From contig OY282558.1 of assembly GCA_958295665.1 (NCBI GenBank), positions 181,824,015 to 181,888,014 on the forward strand: a stretch of 64,000 bases of DNA, read 5' to 3'. The position numbers and the translations under genes were made by a program. How positions within the stretch are numbered: position 1 is the first letter of the stretch; each line of letters starts with the position of its first letter. Below, piece after piece: positions 54,901 through 64,000 of this stretch. The DNA comes from Tipula vernalis. Taxonomy: Eukaryota > Arthropoda > Insecta > Diptera > Tipulidae. Under the pieces are notes generated by a model. That model was not told the DNA's origin. It searched no databases and was given only the letters and a program-made list of their open reading frames with translations.

Positions 54901-57900
54901 TTTTTCGTATTTAATTTTTGATGTCTTAACTTCACTAGCACTTGTAGCCTCTAGTACTGACATGAACGAGGGGTTAGTCCCTGAATTCTGCACTCCAAAA
55001 ATTTTAAATCTTTAATTATATTATTTCCTAGGACAATTTGTATAATTGTATGTTTGGAGAATAGCTGGAACTAAAAACATTTAATTTTGTGAAACAGAAT
55101 CTTACCTAAAGATTATTTGTAATTTAAATTTTTTGTTTTTGTTTTTTTTTTATTTTTCAAAAAATCACATTTTGTAATTAAATTAAGGCATACAAAATAA
55201 AATATATTTAACTTGTTAAGTTTACTTAAATTTTTGCAGGATGTTTCCTGTTTGTTAACATATTAATTATCTGCCGCTTTTGTTTCAAATAAGATATCCT
55301 ATAAAATGTGTTTTGACGGTTAACATATTTCTTAAACAAAAAACCCACAGCATTGAAAGATAGAAAAAAGTTTTGTAATGAAATGATTTTCGACTAAGTA
55401 GGAATTTATATTAATTCAGTAAATTTTGATATTACAGCAAAATACAATAAAAAATTCATCAAAATTCTGGTGCAGTTTATGTTATTTCTAATTGCCGATT
55501 CTGGTAAAGATAACAAGATTTCTTATTCCCATGTTGTATACTTTTAGTAAGGCTGGAGTGAAGGCAAATGAAAAAGCCGGAAGTTGTAAAAGTTGAAAAT
55601 TTTAAAATTTTAAGCGGAATTGAGCCCCAACATAACAGTATTAGAAAATATGTTGTTTTTTTTTGTTAAAAATGTCATCTTCCGTTTTTTTTTTTCGATT
55701 TAATGTCCGCAATTTAACTATAAAATTTTCTTTCTGCGCTAATTAATTTTTGTATTATTCACACAAAACTTTAGTTATATATATTGTAATAATAACATCT
55801 CAGTTCTTTAACGTCCCAAGTCAAATTTTTTAAAATAATTCATTTTGTGGCTTTTCTCAGCTTATGAAATTCTTGATATTTTCTCCTTCTAAGTTAAAGC
55901 CCGAAATACAAAAAAATTAAGTAAAAAGAACATTTTTAAATTTCTTAAAAATTCATCTCGTCTTACTACCTAGTCTTAATTTATAATCATTGACTTGAAA
56001 ACAAAAGACATCTACAGGTCCTCACATTTCAGTACGTCTTAGAAATGTGAGGAATTGAAGATGTGTTTTTTTTTCAATGGCGTGTAATGTCCTCCTAAGT
56101 TTGGGTCTATCCCGTATTTTTGAAATATCCCTTTTTATAACTTACAACATTGAAAGCCAACATTAAACATACACGATTGAGCACCAAGAGTATGCAGCAC
56201 TTCATAAACTAATTCATATACTCTAGACATTCCTATAATTGAACAACAAATAAACTCTATAAGAGAATTTAAGCCAAAGGCAAGTGATAAATTTCACATT
56301 ACATGTTATTAACACACTCGGTAAAAAAGTTTATTTTAACTGTATCTTTATTTTTTAAAAGCTTAAACTCAATGCATGATGAAAACTAAACACTAGAAAA
56401 AATCAAGATTCCGTGATTTTTTTTTTTTTTTTTTTAATTTTTTTTTTAATTTTTAATAATTTGCGATTTTATTAATTAGTTTTAATCAAAATATATAGAA
56501 ATTTTATATAAGTATTGACTGACACTGTGTCATTGGCTTTTTTCTCTTAAAGGGTCCTTAAAGAAATCATCTATACCACCTAGTATTAAGACTTCTTTAC
56601 CATCGACTTATATAACACGTAATCCAGGCGCTACAATTGCAAAAGTGGTCAATCCATTAGGAACTGTAACCACAATTATTAAATCGAATGAATCAGAAGA
56701 TTTGAATTCAAGTGGCGACTTTACAAATGATCAATATGTTCTTGAAAATTGTGATGAAGCGTTATTTCGTCCGGTTGTAACAGTGATGGGTGATTTAAAA
56801 TCGAACAGCGCCGTCGACAAAAATGAGAAAACAAAGAAGTTTGATCGACCCGAACCAATGGGATTGGATTTAATTGTACCTGTTATTGAAGAAAAGAAAA
56901 ATAATAATTTGCTGAAGAAAAATAGGAATGAAGAAGTGAAACGGGACCAACAGCAGCAAATAAAAAAATTTGAAGAATTATCAGCACAAAACAAAAAGAA
57001 AAATAACAAAAATGTCTGTGATAAGGATAAAGAAAATCCAGCTTTAGAAATCACGGAATCACAAGTAAAAAAAAATAATTCCGAATCAAAGAAAGATATC
57101 GTCGAAGCAAAGAAAGATATTGTGAAATTATCCGTTGTGCAACCAACTTCAGTTAAATCAAAAATTGGTTATTCGAAACTGGAACTTAAATCTAACGAGC
57201 AAGTGCCAAAGGAAACCACAATTGAAGTTAAAGAGGTGAAACAAAATATGAAACAGTTGTCGAAGCAAACAGAAACCAAACAAAAAAAGAAATCATCACT
57301 TGAATATGAAGTGATTGATTCAGATAAAACTAATATGCTACCATCAGAAACGGAAGTAATTAAAACCTATTCAGATCTCTGTGAAGTATCAGATCATTTT
57401 AGCATTCAAGAAAGTTTAATAAAAAATTCAGATTTTGTATTAAAAGCAGCGGACAAATTTAATAATATTGATAGCGAAAAATTGAATTTCAATTTGACAA
57501 AATTAGACGAACAATCAGTTTGTGATGATAGTGTATTAGAAAAATCACAAATATATTTTGATTCGTCATTAAAAAATGATGAAAAACAACAACAACAAGA
57601 AACAATTTTTTTAGATTTATCATCTTTTGAATTAAATTTAAATAAAAGTATTTTTTCTGATCCCTTACCACCGTTAGAACCATTTGTAGATAATTTTGAG
57701 CCATTTAACTATGAGGAGGATGAACAATCAACGGAATTAATGCATTTTGAAAGTCCAGTGAACGAGCAAAATAATACATATGAATTTAGTGAAGAAAATA
57801 AGGAAGAAGATGACAAACCAGAAATTATATCTTTAGATAAATCTGAAACGAATTCATCTGATGAGACAGAAGAATCTTTTAATGAAGATCATAAAATAAA

Positions 57901-58123
57901 ACAGGTAGCTAAACAAGAAACAACAAAAACTAATCAAGACGATGATGAAGAATTACAACCGTTAATAAGTGCTGCTACTACATCATCGGAAACTACACCA
58001 AATTTTTCTAAAGCAATTGTTGATTCCCTGCCAGAAAATCAAAAGGAAATAAAACAACAACAGAGTAGTAATAACAATACTAATAATAACAATAAAAAAA
58101 AATCGAAGAAAAAGAAGAGATAA
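51917..58123 (+). CDS. rudhira: BCAS3 / rudhira homologue (WD40-like cytoskeletal protein)
   Basis: Five coding exons join in one frame: 51917-52581, 52644-52944, 53004-54300, 54381-54530 and 56553-58123 (TAA). All introns have GT-AG ends (62, 59, 80 and 2,022 bases). The total is 3,984 bases, 1,327 residues. BCAS3 proteins bind microtubules and intermediate filaments, promote cell migration, and act with PHAF1 at autophagy membranes through a beta-propeller. Family signatures seen: LLLIIGYVTGIQVWAIPANG, EVLSWRHGSVKVLRILPTP, NPVALGPRWMAYAERRLIPS, IAHFIAHSEAVVALNFDNSG, and the BCAS3 domain with [20 protein letters not shown]. The last exon (about 520 residues) is rich in Lys, Glu, Asn and Gln, ends in KKKSKKKKR, and looks disordered; it makes the protein much longer than the roughly 930-residue human one. 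The start codon follows a splice acceptor at 51903. Codon use shifts to AT-rich in the last exon. Confidence 0.93.
54531..56552 (+). other. long fourth intron of the BCAS3 homologue
   Basis: 2,022 bases with GTAATG donor and a T-rich acceptor ending AAAG. It is AT-rich, with T runs near 55140 and 56420. A less AT-rich patch at 54820-54990 may be a small insertion, but no ends were found. Confidence 0.7.
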
Positions 58124-60690
58124 AATTTCTTTTATATTTTTTATTCTATTCCAGTAGTTTTAATTTTAAGTTTATCAATATTATTTTATTTATTTGATTT
58201 GTGTGATTAGGGATGTTTTAATATTTATTTATTTTTATGTTTTTTTGACACAAATGTTTGGTTGGTGATAATATTTAATTAATTAATTTGTATATAAATA
58301 TATTAGGATGGGTTTTATTCATTTGCAGACGATAAACACACTTTTATGATCATATCTCACTTGGTTTTATGTGTTTTAGACTAATCCTGTCAAATTTTAA
58401 TTTATTTCTATTGTTTTTAAAGTGTTGGAGGGTTTTCTTAAATTATTGTTAATTGGTTATAATGGGGTACATCCATTTTGTCTTTATTTTTTATCATTTA
58501 TAAATTTATAATAAAAAGAATTTGGTTGTTTTTATAACAATCGTTTTTAATAATACTTTAGAAGTTTGATTTCGGATAGCCCCTTCCTCGTCTCCTTTTT
58601 CAACAACCATTAGTCTCTGAAAAAAAAAAATAAATAAATCTTTGGACAGTTGTTAAAAAAACCGATGAAGGAGCTATCTGAAATCCATCTTCTAAAGTAT
58701 AACTAAAAATAATTGTTACGATAAGGAAAAATTGTTTCAATTAAATTACGTGTAAATATAACCAAGTTGTTTTTATTTAAAAACAAAAAATTATTATTGG
58801 CTTGGTTTATTATTATTGTCTTACCGTTAGCAAGATTTGACAATATTTTTCATGTTTTAGTTGTACATTTATAACAAACCAAACGTTTAATTAGAGATGT
58901 TTTATATTTATATTTAATTTTATCATTGATAACTTTGTCGTTCATGCCAAATTTTGCCAATAAATAACCCCCCGCTAAAATCATTAATTGAATTTTGAAA
59001 GAGTTTTGTTAAGAATTTCGGTTACCCTAAATTATAATATTATGTATATATAAATATGTCAATATAATTTATAGTTTTTGGAATAGAATACGAAATATAG
59101 AAATCGTATCTAGTTATTGTAAAAAAAAAAACAAATATTGTTCATATTACATTTATGTTGGTAAAATCCCATTATTTATATTTTTAATCTCATGTTAAAA
59201 AAATAATTTTATTGTAATAATTAATATATTCACTTTAAATGTATGCTAAATTACAAATTAATAACAATTAAATCATAGGCTAAAAAATAATAAGAACACG
59301 TTTTAATGTTTCATTGTATTATGTAAATCTGCATACTTGGCGATTTAAAGAAGGATAAATTTAATCATAATTTAATTTTGTAAATCCAAATCCAAAAGCG
59401 AAATTTGTAATGTCGTAAAACAATGTACAGTATCCGCATCCCTTATCTCTTCAAGCAAAATATGTTTGAAGGAAATTGAGCAGAAGAAGGAAAGAAAGAT
59501 GGAAAGAAGTTTGAGTCGTGCAAGGTTACTTTAGATTAGGCATGATACACACAGACTTATAAACCTACTTTAGGTTAAAAACATGAGAAGTGTTTAGAGG
59601 CAGTTAGACCGTCCGGCAAAGTGCTCCAATATATCGAGTATATGAATGTTTTCGGTTTCAGATTTTTTTTTTCTCAATACATATAAAAAAACACCCCTTT
59701 TAAGAAATTAAAAAAATTGCAACTGCTTTTAGTTTACTACTTTCAATGCTATAGGGCGATCAAATTTTTTGTTTTTCATTAATAAATTAAATGTTTTTAA
59801 ATACAAAACTGTTTTTCTTTGCCTACAAAGTAGTACTAAGCACCTTTAAAATAATATAAAAATTTGGTTATCCATTTTGAATTTTTACGGTATCTGGAAA
59901 CCGAAATTTTCCGAAGAGCGGTGTACCGAAATTTTTGATATCGAAAAATTCCAATTTCGGAAAACCATGTCATATTTCAATCTTAATACTTAAATGTTTT
60001 AATTCAAATAAACAAAACTTCAATTTTACAATTATCTTTTTAAAGTTGTTAAAATTAAAGAAGGTGTGGAAGTATTCCTCAATTTTGTAGAATGTCTTTA
60101 AGATTTACAATTTTCGTTTTATTATGATTGAAGCAAAACTGTCTTTGGCACTGAGGAAATTTTTTGTATATTTTATAATTTTTGAAATTGAAAATTATTA
60201 ATTTTTGATATCTAGGGAACTCTTGACAGGGTTCATAGAATAAATTAGGTACTGTAATTTGTCAAATACTAAATTATTATAGGTAGTGTTAAATTAGTCT
60301 TATTTAGACCTTTAAAAACTTGTTTTTGCTTCATATAAAACACGAACAATCTTTGAATAAAAGTTTTAATTTTAACCGAGAATACGCGGTTCCTTCTAAA
60401 TGAAGCACAAACAATTTCTGGAGAGATCTGTTATTATAAGTTACTCATTTAAACATTGTTGATTGGCAATAAATTCAAATTGAAAGGTATACGTTCTGTT
60501 TGATTTTTAGTTATAATTTCGTAAACCAATTTGAATATTTTGCCGTTGAAGTATCAGAATTTCATAGAATAACTAGATTTTATAAAATAAACCAATAGCC
60601 ACTAATCTAGGAGTATTTTTTGTAGAATAACAAAGATTAAATGGGTAAAGTATGATTACTTTTATTAAAGAATTTAACTATGTTTAAAAA
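58124..60690. other. 3' UTR and AT-rich flank of the BCAS3 homologue
   Basis: The first polyadenylation-type AATAAA on the plus strand that I noted is at 58510-58515. The rest is AT-rich with no gene; 'cgaaattttccg'-like inverted strings occur near 59900-59960. Confidence 0.4.
58553..58700. mobile_element. 148-bp MITE with imperfect inverted repeats
   Basis: ATACTTTAGAAGTTTGATTTC at the left and the complement of the right end, ATACTTTAGAAGATGGATTT, agree and continue imperfectly through 'cggatagccccttcctcg' to about 40 bases per arm. It has no coding capacity. Superfamily unknown. Confidence 0.55.
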
Positions 60691-61351
60691 TTGCCTGATT
60701 TTACGGATTTTTTAAGGCAGGCCCTTAATAATTGTTTCTCAAAGTTTGTTGTCGGTGAATTGCGGCGCTTCCCATTAAAAAAAAAACAAAAACAATTTTT
60801 TGTTTTTCTTGAAGTGATGATCTTGCGATTATATAGAACTCCAGGCACCTCGGTCCGCACCCGGTACAACTTCACATTGTCGGAATTTGCCCTAAATTTG
60901 GACCTTAGCAGTAAACGTATAAGAAAACAAAGCGCAGCTGCCAGTGGTAAAACGTTCCTTGATATCGTTCGCTACAATATTATCGTGGGTGGAAGGAAGA
61001 GATCCCAAGTCTGAATCTTAAAACTCCCTCAAATTTGCAGTTGCTAAACTCAATTGCTTCTAGCCTCTAAAGGATCAGATATTTTGTTTTGGACTCGTTG
61101 ATTTTGAGACTAAAAGAAGCTGAAAATTGTTACATTCGGTACACTTAGACTGGTTGTCCTTTGTGATATCACAGGATTTTACTTCCTTTTCACCCTTATT
61201 GGAACCATTGTGTAGCGTGAAATATCTAGCATTTTCCTGTTTTCGAGGTCCGAGAGGATGTCGATTTTGTACTTACTCAAGTGCTTATCCCTTCTGAGAT
61301 TAATGTATTGGAGCCAGCCCAAGCCCAGTTTTGGCCAAACTTGTTTCAAGT
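60691..61351. other. unrecognised sequence; possible relic on the minus strand
   Basis: A plus-strand open frame (60691-61014, 107 residues) has no family motif. On the minus strand, from 61330 to 61180, an open stretch reads LGWLQYINLRRDKHLSKYKI and DILSDLENRKMLDISRY, which is protein-like but was not recognised; it may be decayed element DNA. Confidence 0.35.
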
Positions 61352-61761
61352 CGTGTTTTCCATGAGAACTGCACTAGAACTCGATAAATTTTAAATTCCA
61401 TTTATTATAAGTAAACAGAAAAAAAAATTAAATTCATAAAGTGATAATGTGTAGCGCATTTCACATAAATACACATTTTAAGTTGTTACAGCAATAAATA
61501 ATGACAATTATAGCTTATTTTTTAGTTACACTGGATAAACCCATGAATTTATCGAGTGTAGTTGCGTGTAATGACGTCAGCAAGAAATAAGAAAATATTG
61601 ATGAAATAACTGAAGGGGGAAATTTTTAAACTTAAAATATGTAATTATATCAAATACACTACACATTCGCGCTTTATGAATTAATTTTTTTTTTCGTTTT
61701 ACATAGAATAAAGGGAATTTAAAGTTTATCGAGTTCTAGTGCAGTTCTCATGGAAAACACG
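61352..61761. mobile_element. inverted-repeat element, about 410 bp
   Basis: CGTGTTTTCCATGAGAACTG continues through CACTAGAACTCGATAAA and 'aaattcc'; the right end is its complement with a single difference, about 47 bases per arm. The interior is AT-rich without a transposase. The target duplication could not be separated from the inverted repeat. Confidence 0.75.
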
Positions 61762-61869
61762 GCTTTACTACGCTGCAAATGTTGGTGTTAGTCCACCTTT
61801 TCTCTACTAAGGCTACGTCCTATTTCCTAAATACATACTAATTTAAGCACTGTGATAGGCCTCCCTAGA

Positions 61870-62790
61870 TTTTCCCTTTCCAGTTGTTGCTGAAGAGTCA
61901 TACCGTGCAGTCATCCGCCCTGTAGTTCATGACTTTTGTGTAATTAGGGACCCAGATTATCTGGATGTTGCGACCTGATTGTGATAAAACATTATGCCTC
62001 AACCAAGTCAAAACCTGCTCAATCGCTATCACATCAGCCTGGTATAAGTTGCAGTAATCCCTGTAGTAGAGAGACAACACTACAGCTCCCACCTTGCGAC
62101 TAGCTTAGAGTCATCCATGAAGAATTCCATAGCTTCGGTTTCCGATATTAACCTATTCCTATAAGTTTGTGTAATGTAATCTAGGTTCGCCAGCTCCTTC
62201 TTTAGCAAACTACTTATCGTCGAGCGACCTGTCTGAAGACATTTCTACTCAGATACAGCTGTATTTGCCACCATATGTTTACGAAAAATGTCTATCGGAA
62301 ATGATGGAACCTAACCTCTAAGGCGTGTGAGGGTGTCGTCCTTAGCACCGCGCATATAAGTAGACAGGTCGTTATTTGCACCTTCTCTATGTTATTCCTT
62401 TGGGTTACTTGTCCAGAGCTGGCCATCACACTTTGACTCCATACATAAGTAGAGGCCTTCAGACCTCCCCTATTATCAATAGTTTTCCTGCAGGAGTACA
62501 TAGCTATAGTAGCTTTATTTACTCTTTCAAAATTGTTAGGCTTCCAACTAAGCTTCGTCAGTAAAAACTAGTCTAGTGCCGTTTAAGATATGAAAGGAAA
62601 CTATCGGGATTTTGTGTTTCTTATAAAGAGTACCAGCTCTATCTAGGACGGATTGATTCGCAGTCCCCATTTCGTAATGATTAAGAGCGCATTCTGCATT
62701 AAGAATCGTGCATTAGTAGGTATTTTCTAGAGACAGCTGTCGGCACGACATCTGCATAAGCAATCATTTATGTACCCTTTCTCTCCTAAG
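61870..62790 (-). pseudogene. LINE relic: RT thumb and RNase H
   Basis: On the minus strand, SYYSYVLLQE and an RT thumb piece NNIEKVQITTCLLICAVLRT, then TPSHALEVRFHHF (62490-62295), are followed by RNase H pieces: YRDYCNLYQADVIAIEQVLT and WLRHNVLS (62060-61990), then IQIIWVPN. It resembles the relic at 36790-37960 in order and wording and may be of the same family. Stops and frameshifts are frequent; the catalytic Asp positions of RNase H are not all readable. Confidence 0.65.
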
Positions 62791-62799
62791 AAAAGATTC

Positions 62800-63620
62800 C
62801 CCGAGTTTAGAGTTGACAATTTTTCACGTTATTAATGGAGCCCGCAATATCGAAGAATGCTATCAAACAGAAATCTTGCGAGTAAAACGATTTCTCTATC
62901 GTACGTACCACTTTATGCAGAACTGTGTCCACAGATCTCCCTTTCTAGTACGCATGTTGAGAGAATGCTTACTTACAGGACATTCCGTTACTATGCAGTT
63001 CACACAGATGTCATCTGCATAGAAGAGAAGGAAGATTGGAATGCCTAAGAAGTTTCACTTTTCCGAAAGATTTATACCAACATCAGATTATAGAGTACCG
63101 TCGAGAGAGCATCTCCTTGTCGAGCAAAGGAGTTAATTGCCAAAAATCCCGAAAGCTTGTTCTCAACTTTAACACCACAATATTATTGTTTGACATAGAA
63201 ATAAAGCGCAGTGGATCGAGTCATATGCTTGTTTGAAATCCAGAAACACCTGGTGAAATTCACGACAAATGTACCTCTTAATATTTAGAAGGAATCATAT
63301 TCGCGAATATCCCGAAAGCTCACATTTTCCAATCACCAGGCGTTATTTCGGTTAGCTATATGAAATGAATAAGATCGAAAAGACAGTCCCAGAACATATA
63401 CCTCGATATATCAAGAGCTCCGAATTAATGCGATCAACCCCAATTGATAGGGTTCTCTTCAACCTCTGCACGTCTGTGATACAAATGTTGAACATTAAGT
63501 AGATCGGAAAAATGTTCATTCCGTGTGTCGAGTACTGCATTGATATTAACAAGGGTGTTTCGTCCCGGTTCCGGATGGCTGATGACGTAGGCCTGTATGT
63601 AGCAATCTTGTAATTCCTAA
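62800..63620 (-). pseudogene. LINE relic: reverse transcriptase palm
   Basis: On the minus strand: VQRLKRTLSIGVDRINSELL (about 63450, the RT block usually reading APGxDGI), then VFLDFKQAYDSIHCALF (about 63240, motif A), a degraded QGDALS region (about 63110), and FLLFYADDICVN (about 63010, motif C). FKQAYDSI with YADDI is a different RT style from the jockey-like copy at 241-2510. It may be the same element as the following thumb/RNase H relic or a separate one. Many stops. Confidence 0.65.
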
Positions 63621-64000
63621 TTCCTTTGAAGAAATAATGCGAATTATGTTCATTGCTAAGTTTTTTTTTATTTTGAAAATTTCGGCCTTCCACCACTCGC
63701 GATTTTTCCGTCTACACAAATTTTCTTTGTGGTTCTTCAAACAAGCACCGCTTTGTTTGTCTGTGCGCGATTGTAAAACTATTTTGTGCGTATCTGTTTA
63801 TTATATGTTTTGCTCGATATCAAGAAGAAACTCTTCATCAACCCTCATCATTTTTGGGTTTGTGTTTCACAACATCGAAATTTTAAGAAACCTTTCAAAC
63901 ATAATTCACTTCGTCACACAGTAGTTGGATTCCACAATACTACCGCTGACAAGATCTTGGAATTGTTGTCTTATATCTTCATTCCCACAACTACACAGTT
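63621..64000. other. end of window, nothing recognised
   Basis: Short frames occur on both strands without motifs. It may hold more decayed LINE sequence upstream of the RT relic. Confidence 0.3.

Noticed and set aside
60691..61014. 107-residue plus-strand frame as a gene
   Set aside because: No recognised motif, no splice context and composition like the flanks.

Overview
The window looks like nuclear DNA of an insect: it is very AT-rich, has short spliced introns, one well-recognised animal gene (BCAS3/rudhira), TTAGG-like strings, and a dense mix of insect-type transposable elements (jockey-like and other LINEs, gypsy, BEL/Pao, Penelope-like, Helitron, hAT-like and other terminal-inverted-repeat elements). 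The species cannot be fixed from sequence alone. No rRNA, convincing tRNA gene, CRISPR array or bacterial-type operon was seen.

Layout. 0-3.1 kb: a young, 5'-truncated jockey-like LINE on the minus strand (241-2510) with poly(A) tail and target-site duplication, then a short LINE relic. 5.5-9.4 kb: a foldback repeat cluster carrying a TA-flanked MITE, and a 1.14-kb hAT-like non-autonomous element (TTAAATAT duplication) carrying another MITE. 12.4-13.9 kb: a tandem array with a 405-bp higher-order unit. 14.7-16.4 kb: a decayed LINE interrupted by a processed cyclophilin pseudogene. 16.5-22.8 kb: inverted-repeat elements and a decayed Helitron (about 18.95-22.13 kb, minus) split by a hairpin element. 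24.5-25.6 kb: three exons that are the 3' end of a host gene I cannot name. 25.6-29.4 kb: very AT-rich flank.

30.8-36.1 kb: a BEL/Pao retrotransposon with stops and frameshifts. 36.4-38.5 kb: fragments of gypsy and LINE RNase H and an inverted-repeat element. 39.75-45.31 kb: a nearly complete gypsy-type element (minus) with two 493-bp LTRs differing at only three positions and a GAGATT duplication, apparently inserted into an older inverted-repeat element (about 38.80-45.88 kb). 45.9-46.9 kb: two more inverted-repeat elements. 47.4-49.6 kb: a Penelope-like element (RT plus GIY-YIG nuclease) interrupted by a 90-bp hAT-like MITE. 51.9-58.1 kb: the BCAS3/rudhira gene, five coding exons, predicted 1,327 residues. 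58.1-64 kb: AT-rich flank, two inverted-repeat elements and a mosaic of LINE relics.

The genes do not form a pathway. The two host loci are on the plus strand, separated by about 26 kb of mostly repeat DNA. The main value of the window is its nesting: relative ages can be read from which element interrupts which, and several insertions keep exact target-site duplications. I found no clear undescribed biological system; the most unusual items are the alternating satellite array, the cyclophilin pseudogene inside a LINE, the MITE-disrupted Penelope ORF and the long charged tail of the BCAS3 homologue.
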